NCBI GenBank assembly: GCA_025350045.1
Contig: JANXYM010000029.1
Coordinates: forward strand, 1 to 38,727
Source of the DNA: Methanomicrobiales archaeon
Lineage (GTDB): Archaea > Halobacteriota > Methanomicrobia > Methanomicrobiales > Methanospirillaceae
DNA: 38,727 nucleotides
Direction of reading: 5' to 3'
The translations under genes and the position numbers were made by a program. The number at the start of each line of letters is the position of its first letter. Positions within the stretch are counted from its first letter, which is position 1. Positions 26,298 through 34,473 of the stretch are shown here, one piece after another. A model generated the notes under the pieces. That model saw nothing but the letters and a program-made list of their open reading frames with translations, searched no databases and had not been told where the DNA came from.

Positions 26298-27803
26298 ATG
26301 GAAAACTTCGGATTTTTTACCATCAGGGATATGATCTTTCATGGTAATCAGGATCCGGACCATACTGCGATTGAATCCCCGGGATACCAGCCGCTCACGT
26401 ACCGTGACCTGCGAGCGCAGATTACCTCGGTAGTAAAAACCCTCAACTCTCTGGGGTTTAAACGAAATGACAGGATCGCCGTGGTAATGCCGGCCAGTCC
26501 GGAAACGGCGGTCTGTATTGTATCTGTAATGTCAGGATTCACGGCTCTTCCGATCAATCCTCAGTATAAGATGCAGGAATTTGAGGCCTTTTTTTTATCT
26601 GCCGGAATTGCAGCCATTGCTATTGAAAAAGATTTAAAAACCGCGGCGAGAACTGCAGCCAATAACCAGAACATCCCGGTTATAGAAATAATTCCCGATA
26701 GCCGAACGGCGGGAATATTTTCACTGGAACCAGTAAATCCGGATGAAACACAAAACGCAGTGTTTGCAGGTCAAGAAGACACCGTTACCCTGGTGCAGAC
26801 ATCCGGAACAACATCTATTCCAAAAATGATCCCCTATTCGCAAAAATTGTTTTGCGAAGCATGCCATACCTATCGGCAATTGCTGCACTACAGCAACAAG
26901 GACAGAAGTCTGCTCATTATTCCTTACTATCATATTCTGTACCTTGGAACACTCCTCGCTACATTGTCTGCCGGAGGGACGGTAATCTGCACAAAGGATT
27001 TTATTCCTTCTGATTTTCCCCGGCTGTTAACGACAACCCGGCCAACTTTTTACTGGGGAGTACCTGCACTTCACCAGGCAATAATTATGGAACTTATGAA
27101 GCTCCCGTTGGAAACAACAAGAGCCGATTCATTGCGTTTTGTCGGGACGGTATCCTCCTTCATGCCCGACACCCTCCGAAAAGAGATGGAATCACGGCTG
27201 GGGACCCCCATGATCGAAGTGTATGGTATGTCCGAAGCGGTACTGATATCACTCAATGTACCCTACAAAAGCGGATCCGTGGGAATCCCCGCGATAGAAT
27301 TTCTCAAAGTAATGGATGAAGACGGTTTTTCCCTGGGCAGCAGAGAACAGGGTGAGATAGTAATAAAGGGTACGATAGTCTTCAGCGGGTACGACAATTC
27401 ACCGGAAGAGAATGCTCAAGCATTTCATGACGGCTGGTTCAGAACCGGAGATCTGGGACACATCGATACTGAGGGATACCTCTTCATCACCGGCCGGAAA
27501 AAGGAGTTGATCAACAAGGGTGGGGAGAAGATCTCACCGGAAGAGATTGATGCCGTTTTACGGTCGCACCCGTGCGTGAAGGAGGCGATGAGCTTCCAGA
27601 TTCATGATCCTACCCTAGGAGAGGATATTGCGGCTATGGTGATACTGGCGGATTCCGCTGTGTCTGAAGAGGAATTACGCAGGTACCTTCTCAACCGCCT
27701 AATCCAGTTCAAGGTCCCCAAAAGGATCTGGTTTGTTGATGCTATTCCGAAAAATCCGGCTGGAAAACCATTGCGGTACGTGGGCACAAAGAGGTATTCC
27801 TGA
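26298..27803 (+). CDS. ANL-family adenylate-forming ligase, paralogue 3
   Basis: 501 aa from the ATG at 26298 (MENFGFF), chosen because paralogue 4 starts the same way; a second ATG at 26286 would lie partly inside the upstream repeat. P-loop TSGTTSIPK at residues 168-176, A5 YGMSEAVLISLN, A7 GWFRTGDLGHIDTEGYLF, A8 GRKKELINKGGEKISPEEID and A10 NPAGKPLR. Residues 379-480 differ from paralogue 4 at only about three positions by eye, while residues 90-165 have little in common. That is a mosaic pattern typical of duplication with gene conversion. Confidence 0.9.
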   Translation: MENFGFFTIRDMIFHGNQDPDHTAIESPGYQPLTYRDLRAQITSVVKTLNSLGFKRNDRIAVVMPASPETAVCIVSVMSGFTALPINPQYKMQEFEAFFLSAGIAAIAIEKDLKTAARTAANNQNIPVIEIIPDSRTAGIFSLEPVNPDETQNAVFAGQEDTVTLVQTSGTTSIPKMIPYSQKLFCEACHTYRQLLHYSNKDRSLLIIPYYHILYLGTLLATLSAGGTVICTKDFIPSDFPRLLTTTRPTFYWGVPALHQAIIMELMKLPLETTRADSLRFVGTVSSFMPDTLRKEMESRLGTPMIEVYGMSEAVLISLNVPYKSGSVGIPAIEFLKVMDEDGFSLGSREQGEIVIKGTIVFSGYDNSPEENAQAFHDGWFRTGDLGHIDTEGYLFITGRKKELINKGGEKISPEEIDAVLRSHPCVKEAMSFQIHDPTLGEDIAAMVILADSAVSEEELRRYLLNRLIQFKVPKRIWFVDAIPKNPAGKPLRYVGTKRYS

Positions 27804-27898
27804 AACGGCAGACATACCCACTCATCTCCATGCTCAGGTCCACAGAAATTGCAAGTCGCTTTCCTTCGCAGGATGTTATGAAGATTGTTGCATGATAC

Positions 27899-27946
27899 AC
27901 AGATTTGGACAGGCAAAATTTTCAATAGCCGTCACTTACTATGTTG
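27899..27946 (+). repeat. 48-nt direct repeat, copy B (before ligase 4)
   Basis: Near-identical to 26244-26291, with one mismatch (C to T). It lies 5 nt before the ATG of ligase 4, so the duplicated unit includes the leader and coding start. Confidence 0.85.
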
Positions 27947-27951
27947 TAACG

Positions 27952-29460
27952 ATGGAAAACTTCGAACTTTTTACCATCAGGGATATGATCTTTCATGGTA
28001 ACCAGGATCCGGACCATTCTGCTATTGAATCCCCGGGATACCAGCCGCTCACGTACCGGGATCTCCGGACGCAGATTACCTCGGTAGTAAAAACCCTCAA
28101 CTCTATGGGGTTTAAACGAAATGACAGGATCGCCGTGATAATGCCGGCCGGTCCTGAGACTGCAGTAAGTATTATTTCCATTATGGCAGGATTTACATCA
28201 CTGCCTCTCAATCCCCAGTATAAAGCGCAGGAATTCGACAATTATTTCTCAAAATTCCGGATAAAAGCCATTATTGTACGGGAGGGTTCTGATACCGCTG
28301 CCCGGGCTGTGGCAATATCACATAACATCCCGGTTATTGAATTACAACCAGACTCGGATATTGCAGGAAGATTCGAGCTGAAATCAGCGATATGTCCTTC
28401 TCCCCAGGAGGCAGTTTTTGGATTGCCATCTGACATCGTCAGTCTGATGCTGACATCCGGCACCACATCCACACCAAAAATTGTGCCGTATTCCCAGAAA
28501 CTGTTCAGCAAAGTTACTCATGCGTATCGCGATTCATTACAAGTAACACCTTCTGACAGGAGCCTGCATATTGTTCCCTATTTTCACGGTCTGGGAATTT
28601 TAGGAACGCTCCTTGTGCCACTCCTCGCAGGCGGAACGGTAATCTGTACAAAGGATTTCATTCCCTCAGATTTTCCCGGCCTCCTGAAAACAAGCAGGCC
28701 CACTTATTATTGGGGCGTACCGGCACTTCACCAGGGTATCTTGTACGAATTGAAAAAAGTCCCGGCAGAAGAACTCAAAAATAATTCACTTCGCTACATA
28801 GGTACCGTCTCTGCGTTCATGCCCGATAATGTACGCTGTGAACTGGAATCGTTATTGGCTACTCCCCTGACTGAAGTGTATGGGATGTCGGAAGCAGCGT
28901 ATATCTCGCTTAATTTCCCCTATAAATGTGGATCCGTAGGCATTCCTGTGATCGAGTCCTTAACTATCATGGATGAAAACTACGATCCGGTCAAACGCGG
29001 TGAAACGGGGGAGATTGTGATTAAAGGTGGGGTGGTCATCAGCGGATACGAGAATGCCCCGGAGGAGAACAAAGCAGCATTCGTTGACGGCTGGTTCAGA
29101 ACCGGAGATCTGGGACACATCGATACTGAGGGATACCTCTTCATCACCGGCCGGAAAAAGGAGTTGATCAATAAAGGCGGGGAGAAGATATCACCGGAAG
29201 AGATTGATGCCGTTTTACGGTCGCACCCGGGCGTGAAGGAAGCGATGAGCTTCCGTATTCATGATCCCGCCCTAGGAGAGGATATTGCGGCAATGGTGAT
29301 ACTGGCGGATTCCGCTGTGTCTGAAGAGGAATTACGCAGGTACCTTCTCAACCGCCTAATCCAGTTCAAGGTCCCAAAAAGGATTTGGTTTGTTGATGAA
29401 ATTCCAAGAGGTCCAACCGGTAAACCACTCCGGCAGGTAGGCACGGAACGGTATTCATGA
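27952..29460 (+). CDS. ANL-family adenylate-forming ligase, paralogue 4
   Basis: 502 aa from ATG 27952 (MENFELF). The frame is open a further 73 codons upstream, but that part overlaps the end of ligase 3 and the direct repeat and is not protein-like. P-loop TSGTTSTPK at residues 168-176, A5 YGMSEAAYISLNFPYKCGSVG, the same A7 and A8 as ligase 3, and A10 GPTGKPLR. The acyl pocket region reads YYWGVPALHQGIL. Catalytically intact by motif. Followed by the 3' remnant of a further copy. Confidence 0.9.
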   Translation: MENFELFTIRDMIFHGNQDPDHSAIESPGYQPLTYRDLRTQITSVVKTLNSMGFKRNDRIAVIMPAGPETAVSIISIMAGFTSLPLNPQYKAQEFDNYFSKFRIKAIIVREGSDTAARAVAISHNIPVIELQPDSDIAGRFELKSAICPSPQEAVFGLPSDIVSLMLTSGTTSTPKIVPYSQKLFSKVTHAYRDSLQVTPSDRSLHIVPYFHGLGILGTLLVPLLAGGTVICTKDFIPSDFPGLLKTSRPTYYWGVPALHQGILYELKKVPAEELKNNSLRYIGTVSAFMPDNVRCELESLLATPLTEVYGMSEAAYISLNFPYKCGSVGIPVIESLTIMDENYDPVKRGETGEIVIKGGVVISGYENAPEENKAAFVDGWFRTGDLGHIDTEGYLFITGRKKELINKGGEKISPEEIDAVLRSHPGVKEAMSFRIHDPALGEDIAAMVILADSAVSEEELRRYLLNRLIQFKVPKRIWFVDEIPRGPTGKPLRQVGTERYS

Positions 29461-29466
29461 CACATA

Positions 29467-29589
29467 CGCTACCTTCTTGATTATCGGGTCCAGTTCAAGG
29501 TCCCCAAAAGGATCTGGTTTGTCGAAGCAGTCCCGAAAAATCCGGGTGGAAAACCGCTCCGGAATAGAGCAACCCGGGAATATTCCTGA
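29467..29589 (+). pseudogene. 3' remnant of a fifth ligase paralogue
   Basis: Forty in-frame codons read RYLLDYRVQFKVPKRIWFV, then EAVPKNPGGKPLR and REYS before TGA. They match the C-terminal 40 residues of ligases 3 and 4 (RYLLNRLIQFKVPKRIWFV, IPKNPAGKPLR). The remainder of the gene is missing. It shows that the array once held another copy or that an unequal crossover left a tail. Confidence 0.85.
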
Positions 29590-29698
29590 GCATTACAGTT
29601 TTTTACAACCAACGGACTGCCACAACCGCCCGGTTTTTTTCCTGATGCCCGGGTTCCGGTTCCCATGAGTGTTCTCCCGCACAGACGGGAATAAATCA

Positions 29699-29710
29699 AC
29701 ATATTGAATA
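29699..29710 (+). promoter_or_regulatory. Shared promoter-like motif before the carrier/thioesterase gene
   Basis: ACATATTGAATA, identical to 24591-24602. It ends 33 nt before ATG 29743 and 21 nt before ATG 29731; the first spacing equals that of ligase 2. The gap 29590-29698 has no gene. Confidence 0.5.
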
Positions 29711-29742
29711 GTTCTTGTCAACAATGAGATATGGAACAGTCC

Positions 29743-30909
29743 ATGGAGAATGAAAATCATCACTCCGTTAAAAAGGAGAACCTTCCCGGCCCCACAACGA
29801 TCGAAGAGGAACTCCAGCGGCTCTGGAAAGATATCCTGGATCTCCCTTCAGTCACACCCGATGATGATTTTTTCCTGTTCGGGGGAAATTCACTGACCGC
29901 GATCGAACTGCTCATCAGGATCCAACGGGAATATAAAGTCAATTTTCCTCCCGATACGATCTACCGGTACCCGACAATCCGGCAACAGGCGGTTCTGATA
30001 GCCGGGAAGGTGGCCAAAACACCACAGTATCACACGCTGATCGTCCCGATACGCGAGGGTGGGATTAAGCCTCCCCTTTTCTGTATCCACCCCCTTGGCG
30101 GTTGGATGGATCATTATACCCGGGTCTCCCCATATATTGACAGGAACCGGCCTATATTCGGGATCCGGGCACGGGGGCTCGAACCAACGGAGGTCATGCC
30201 CCTGACTGTGGAAGAGACGGTGCGGGAGCAGGTGGATGCAATAAAAAGCGTCCAGAAAGACGGGCCCTACCATATTATGGGATTTTCCAACGGGGGAACT
30301 ATTGCCTATGAACTTGCCTGTCAGATTGCCGAAAAAGGAGACCGGGTTGCATTCCTGGGCCTCATCGATGTCTCTGCGCCGGCACCTGAAGTCAGGTATT
30401 TAAAGACCCTGACAAAAACATTTTTTCCCGGCCGGATTTTAGGGAAGATCCCGGCTTTTATTGAAAGCCATCTGAAAGCAAACCCTGACAGCAGAATATT
30501 TTTCATCGTTTCAAAGTCCATAAGATTCGTTTTTCACAAGACATTGTTCAGATCGGGTTCCAAATCCCTTCCTGCATCAGTATCTGATGATTTTTTTGAT
30601 GCTACCTTTGACCAGACAATTCTGGCACGGTATCCCAAAGAAAGCCATAATCACATGAAAGCGCAGATGAAGGCATCGCGTATCTATCTCCCTCACCAGC
30701 TCCCCGGTGATCTCATTCTTTTCTCGACTATGCCCGATCCCATCCTGTTTCCCGGGGATATTACACGGGGCTGGAGTTCCTACGTAACCGGTAAAACAAC
30801 AGTTATTGATGTCACCGGCGATCACAGTAATCTGTTCGATGAGCCACATCTTGGGTATCTTGGACTGAGAGTTGACAAGAGCCTGGCGTCGGTCGATGAA
30901 CGTGGATAA
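29743..30909 (+). CDS. Free-standing carrier protein-thioesterase didomain (PCP-TE)
   Basis: Two NRPS-type domains without A or C partners (388 aa). Residues about 17-90 form a carrier domain with the phosphopantetheine Ser in DDFFLFGGNSLTAIELL (Ser50). After a short linker comes an alpha/beta-hydrolase thioesterase with oxyanion loop FCIHPLGGWMDHY (about 113-125), nucleophile IMGFSNGGTIAYE (Ser182), an Asp in LGLIDVSAP and a terminal His in DVTGDHSNLFDE. It would hold an acyl or aminoacyl group loaded by the ligases and release it by hydrolysis or transfer. Start at 29743 (MENENHH) is preferred over 29731 because leader spacing then matches ligase 2. It overlaps the PPTase gene by 14 nt. Confidence 0.9.
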   Translation: MENENHHSVKKENLPGPTTIEEELQRLWKDILDLPSVTPDDDFFLFGGNSLTAIELLIRIQREYKVNFPPDTIYRYPTIRQQAVLIAGKVAKTPQYHTLIVPIREGGIKPPLFCIHPLGGWMDHYTRVSPYIDRNRPIFGIRARGLEPTEVMPLTVEETVREQVDAIKSVQKDGPYHIMGFSNGGTIAYELACQIAEKGDRVAFLGLIDVSAPAPEVRYLKTLTKTFFPGRILGKIPAFIESHLKANPDSRIFFIVSKSIRFVFHKTLFRSGSKSLPASVSDDFFDATFDQTILARYPKESHNHMKAQMKASRIYLPHQLPGDLILFSTMPDPILFPGDITRGWSSYVTGKTTVIDVTGDHSNLFDEPHLGYLGLRVDKSLASVDERG

Positions 30910-31663
30910 TGCAATCGGGGATTTACTGGATTTCCGCACCATCAGCATAGGACAATTTTTTTTACCAGAACCCCGTGGAAAGGTTCCTGTACTGGAAAAC
31001 GACAGAGTACATGTCTGGTCAGCGGAGTACTCTGATCTCGATGCATGTTATGAGAGCCTCTCTGCACAGATTAGCCCGTTTGAACGGGAAAAATTTTCAG
31101 GATTCAGGAAACCCGGAGATGCCCGGCGCTTCGTGATCAGGCACGGAATTCTCAGACTCGTTCTCAGTGACTATACACACTTTGAACCCTCATTGTTACC
31201 ACTGGTAATCAGTGAAACGGGTAAACCAGGGATGGATCCAGAAAGCGATTTTTCTGAACTCTCGTTCAGTCTCTCCCATACTGAGGATTTTTTTGTAATA
31301 GGTATAACAAAAAAATGTGATATCGGTATAGATATCATAAAAATGGACAACCATTACCCGTTTCAGGATACGGCAGATTACCTTTTCACCGCGGGTGAGA
31401 AAAGATTGATCACGGGAGCGGGAACGGATCAACGATACCGGCTGTTTATCAGGATCTGGGCCCTTAAGGAGGCACTCCTCAAGGCAACCGGGGGCTCTGT
31501 CCGGATGATGAACGAAACGGATATCTCCGAACTCATACAGGAATCATATGGAGAGGGAGTTTATTCAATACCCTGCCATGATGTGCCATACAGGTTTTTC
31601 ATCCACGAGTGCGATTGGGGTCATGACCATCATTGTGCAATTGCAGTAAACCTGGATAAATAA
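30896..31663 (+). CDS. Sfp-type 4'-phosphopantetheinyl transferase
   Basis: Transfers phosphopantetheine from CoA to the carrier Ser, here presumably Ser50 of the overlapping PCP-TE. Sfp/HetI family motifs are SFSLSHTEDFFVIGI (about residues 123-137), KKCDIGIDIIKM (metal Asp142 and Asp146) and FIRIWALKEALLKATGGS (about 184-201, the W-x-x-K-E-A-x-x-K box). 255 aa from ATG 30896; a TTG at 30872 would add eight residues inside the upstream gene. Sfp-type enzymes are uncommon in archaea, where fatty acid and polyketide synthesis is rare, so its presence supports a real carrier-protein pathway. Confidence 0.92.
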   Translation: MNVDNAIGDLLDFRTISIGQFFLPEPRGKVPVLENDRVHVWSAEYSDLDACYESLSAQISPFEREKFSGFRKPGDARRFVIRHGILRLVLSDYTHFEPSLLPLVISETGKPGMDPESDFSELSFSLSHTEDFFVIGITKKCDIGIDIIKMDNHYPFQDTADYLFTAGEKRLITGAGTDQRYRLFIRIWALKEALLKATGGSVRMMNETDISELIQESYGEGVYSIPCHDVPYRFFIHECDWGHDHHCAIAVNLDK

Positions 31664-31750
31664 GAAGAGGAATTCCGGGAATGCGTACACCCGGGCTGGT
31701 CGGCACAGCATCGGTGTCAACCCGCCCGGAATAATCCTTAAGTTCCGGCA

Positions 31751-32161
31751 TTACACCGCTGCACTGATCTGCTGCTGACCGCAGATACCCCGCCGGGCAC
31801 TGATAGAAGACTGTGCCGGAATTTTTACTATGATTGCCTGACGCTCTTTTCCGTACATCACACCACGGAGTGAGTTTAAGGAGATTGTAAAGTTTCCGGC
31901 CTCAAACAATTCGATGTTTAAGGCTTTACCGGAGACCGAGACCTGTGCGAGTCCTCTTACCGCTCCGAGATAGTACTGCCACTGGTGGGTCAGCTCCTCC
32001 AGCTGCACAAAAACATGGCCGGAGACTGCCTTTGAGAGATCAGAACGCCGTATTGCATACCGGGTTCCAAGGATATGGAGTTCGATCACTGCATGAACAT
32101 TGCCTTCACTGTCAAATGCACTATACCCTGTCCGCTGGAGATATCCTGCTTTTTCCATCAT
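31751..32161 (-). CDS. Unknown protein next to nitrogenase-like genes
   Basis: Not recognised. About 136 aa from the ATG at 32161 (MMEKAGYLQR); the frame allows a start at 32197. Predicted mostly beta: AVIELHILGTRYAIRRSDL, GAVRGLAQVSVSGKALNIEL, NFTISLNSLRGVMYGK, AIIVKIPAQ. It ends with a short, polar SISARRGICGQQQIS tail. Lies about 120-155 nt behind the NifK-like gene in the same direction and may belong to its operon. No cofactor motif except one Cys. The 31664-31750 gap has no gene. Confidence 0.65.
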   Translation of the reverse strand: MMEKAGYLQRTGYSAFDSEGNVHAVIELHILGTRYAIRRSDLSKAVSGHVFVQLEELTHQWQYYLGAVRGLAQVSVSGKALNIELFEAGNFTISLNSLRGVMYGKERQAIIVKIPAQSSISARRGICGQQQISAAV

Positions 32162-32315
32162 ACCCGACCACCTTTCTGTCGTAGTATGGCGTTGCAATGC
32201 CGACTATATAACCCGTGACCGTGCGCAGGGTGAAAGTGAAAAAGGCCGGCACTACCGGAGAGAATTTGCTGGCAGGATAGACAGAAGAGGTGAGGTCACC
32301 TGCGATCAGGATTTT

Positions 32316-33485
32316 TTAGTTTTTATCCATACACGCGTTAAGCACCTGCTCCACGAGGCAGAGAGTGCCGTTTATTCCCGCAAAGGGAGACGGGGCAAGC
32401 CGGACGCTTCCCCGCAGCGGAGGGGTGATGCCGGCAAAGGCCCGGGCTCCACAGACAGAGCGCTCAAAAGATGACCCTGTCACCAGATCGGGATTATACC
32501 GTCCGATCAGGGAGCGTACCCCTTCAAGCCCGGTAACCTGTTCAACCGGATATTTCGATTCGCCCGGAGCATTGCGTGATCCTATACACCGGATATCCGC
32601 ATCCAGGTACCGTTCGAGTGTTGCAGCAACATGCACGGCATAGGAAAAACCGGCAAAAATTACGACTGAGGGGGGATCGAACCGGAGCAGGTACTTGTCA
32701 CACGCTCTGACCATCCGCTCCTCCTGCTGTTCGAGTTCTGAAAAGACCCGGTCTACCTCGGCGTTCTCAAATACATCGCCCAATTTCCTGAACGTGGCCT
32801 CGATTGCCCGTAATCCGAGTGTCCCGCCACAATACTCACCAATACCGCTTGCAAAATCCTCGTTGATACCGATCGTATACGGCGAAGCGTGGTACACCTT
32901 ATCGAGCAGGTCATGAGAAAAAACCGTCCCTACGGGAATACCGGCAAGATTCAGCAGTCGCATGATCTCCTGCACATTGCCCGCAGCGAATGGATCGAAC
33001 AGGCAGACACCATCAATATTCACACCAACAACGCCCGGATCAACCTGAGGTGCCAGTACCGAAAGGGCATTTTTGTATCCAGCCTCGACATCCCCGGAAA
33101 AACCCGGGCTGTCAACAAGGATCACGTCATGCTTTTCGAGCATGGACCGGATATCTTCTCCGAGAATTGCCGGAACACAGGTAGTTACCACAGCGATACG
33201 TTTACCCTGGCCGGACAACCCGCCGATCACTTCGTTGAGCCGGTCTTCTGAGCCAAAGATGATCTCATGTTCGAGAATGAAGGTGCCATGCAGGGGGGCA
33301 CGGAGAAGTGTAGTAGGATAATAGTAACAGCCGCTCGATCCATGGATAACCACGACCATCCCCTCAAATCCGGCAAGACAGGCAGCAGCCCCGGTCATCG
33401 CACAGGGCCAGAGGGGATTGGTGCAGTCAGGCATGAAGCTGGCGCCTCCACCGGTGGAGCATCCTCCGCACACCTGCGGTTCCAA
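32316..33485 (-). CDS. Nitrogenase-like component 1 subunit (NifK-like)
   Basis: Nitrogenase component 1 family, 389 aa as drawn (shorter than NifK at over 500). P-cluster-type Cys are at residues 28, 53 and 103: WPCAMTGAAACLAGFEGM, IHGSSGCYYYP and VTTCVPAILGEDI, a 25-residue first spacing like NifK. Later blocks are VDSPGFSGDVEAGYKNAL and GINEDFASGIGEYCGGTLGL, with a C-terminal KYPVEQVTGLEGVRSLIGRY. The drawn start is TTG 33485; ATG 33434, overlapping the upstream stop by 8 nt, is possible, but [12 protein letters not shown] just before it looks like true protein. The enzyme's substrate is unknown. Confidence 0.85.
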   Translation of the reverse strand: MEPQVCGGCSTGGGASFMPDCTNPLWPCAMTGAAACLAGFEGMVVVIHGSSGCYYYPTTLLRAPLHGTFILEHEIIFGSEDRLNEVIGGLSGQGKRIAVVTTCVPAILGEDIRSMLEKHDVILVDSPGFSGDVEAGYKNALSVLAPQVDPGVVGVNIDGVCLFDPFAAGNVQEIMRLLNLAGIPVGTVFSHDLLDKVYHASPYTIGINEDFASGIGEYCGGTLGLRAIEATFRKLGDVFENAEVDRVFSELEQQEERMVRACDKYLLRFDPPSVVIFAGFSYAVHVAATLERYLDADIRCIGSRNAPGESKYPVEQVTGLEGVRSLIGRYNPDLVTGSSFERSVCGARAFAGITPPLRGSVRLAPSPFAGINGTLCLVEQVLNACMDKN

Positions 33486-34473
33486 CCGGTCTGCCGGGGC
33501 CGAGCGGGAGACAGCGCGTACCTGGCTCTCTCATATGGATTCGAACTGCCTCTGCCACCTCTGACGAAGAATGGACACTATCCAAATCACCCATGGCAGG
33601 GTCAAACGATGCAACCATTCCCTTAAGATCGGAAAAACCTGCAAGAGTGTCGCTCTGGAACAGGTGCTCTTTTTCCACGGCACGACTGCTGTCAATGCCA
33701 AATGTTTCTGCAACTGCCTCAACAAACGAGAGGGTCCCGGAGAGCCCGAGCGGGAAGGACGGGATGAACGGGGTGCCAAAACGCTGCTCTAAGTACATTC
33801 CCACGGTCTGGAGCAAAGGTTCACGCAGGATGTTGAGCCGGGCTGCACCCAGCATCCCGATATCATCGAACCCGATATCATGCACGAACCTGATATTCAC
33901 GGATACACCGAGCATGTCGAGGAGACGGACTACCTCTGCATAGTTCTCCTCAACCTCATATTCAAGATTCATCTCGCCAATGATATTCACGCTTTCCTGC
34001 ACAGGCAAGGGCTCAGCGGTATCGGCTAGTGCACGGAGAGCATTTGCTACTCCGTTCTGGAAGGTGCCCCCGAGAAAACCGGCTGTTGGCACAATGACCA
34101 CCGGCACCCCAAACTCCCTGCCGCAGATAGCAGCTACATCATCACCAATAGTATCAACAATGCAGGTAGAGAGCACGAAGATCGCATCCGGTCCGCTTTC
34201 TGCCACAGATCCAAGGGTCCGGAGCAATGCCCCTTCCCCGCCAAAGACAATATCGCTTTCGCAAAGGGCAGTAGAGACAAGATCTGGCAGGGTGACGGTC
34301 TCATTGTCAAGCCCGGTTGCGTGTAACAGGGAGAAGTTATGATGAGTGCACCCCTTTGGCCCATGAATAACACTGGCGGTATTACGCACATGGGTAGTAA
34401 CCGAGAGGGCCCCGGTGAGGGTGCAGCCCCCGAATCTAGATGTATGAATAGGCAAGGGCTTCAAGCTCATCAA
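33427..34473 (-). CDS. Nitrogenase-like component 1 subunit (NifD-like)
   Basis: Partner of the NifK-like subunit, 348 aa against about 480 or more in NifD. P-cluster-type Cys are at residues 17 ([12 protein letters not shown]), 42 ([13 protein letters not shown]) and 104 ([17 protein letters not shown]). The STCxxxxIGDD block is the NifD/NifK signature. [21 protein letters not shown] and VRFVHDIGF-type elements follow. I see no obvious equivalents of the FeMo-cofactor ligands. The last 35 residues, from about [11 protein letters not shown], look unlike the family, and the other frame reads better there. It overlaps the NifH-like gene by 38 nt and the NifK-like gene by 59 nt. Confidence 0.85.
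   Translation of the reverse strand: MMSLKPLPIHTSRFGGCTLTGALSVTTHVRNTASVIHGPKGCTHHNFSLLHATGLDNETVTLPDLVSTALCESDIVFGGEGALLRTLGSVAESGPDAIFVLSTCIVDTIGDDVAAICGREFGVPVVIVPTAGFLGGTFQNGVANALRALADTAEPLPVQESVNIIGEMNLEYEVEENYAEVVRLLDMLGVSVNIRFVHDIGFDDIGMLGAARLNILREPLLQTVGMYLEQRFGTPFIPSFPLGLSGTLSFVEAVAETFGIDSSRAVEKEHLFQSDTLAGFSDLKGMVASFDPAMGDLDSVHSSSEVAEAVRIHMREPGTRCLPLGPGRPVGTAGVRRMLHRWRRQLHA

Noticed and set aside
27733-27951. Long N-terminal extension of ligase 4
   Set aside because: The extra 73 codons overlap the end of ligase 3 and the 48-nt leader repeat; paralogues start at MENF.
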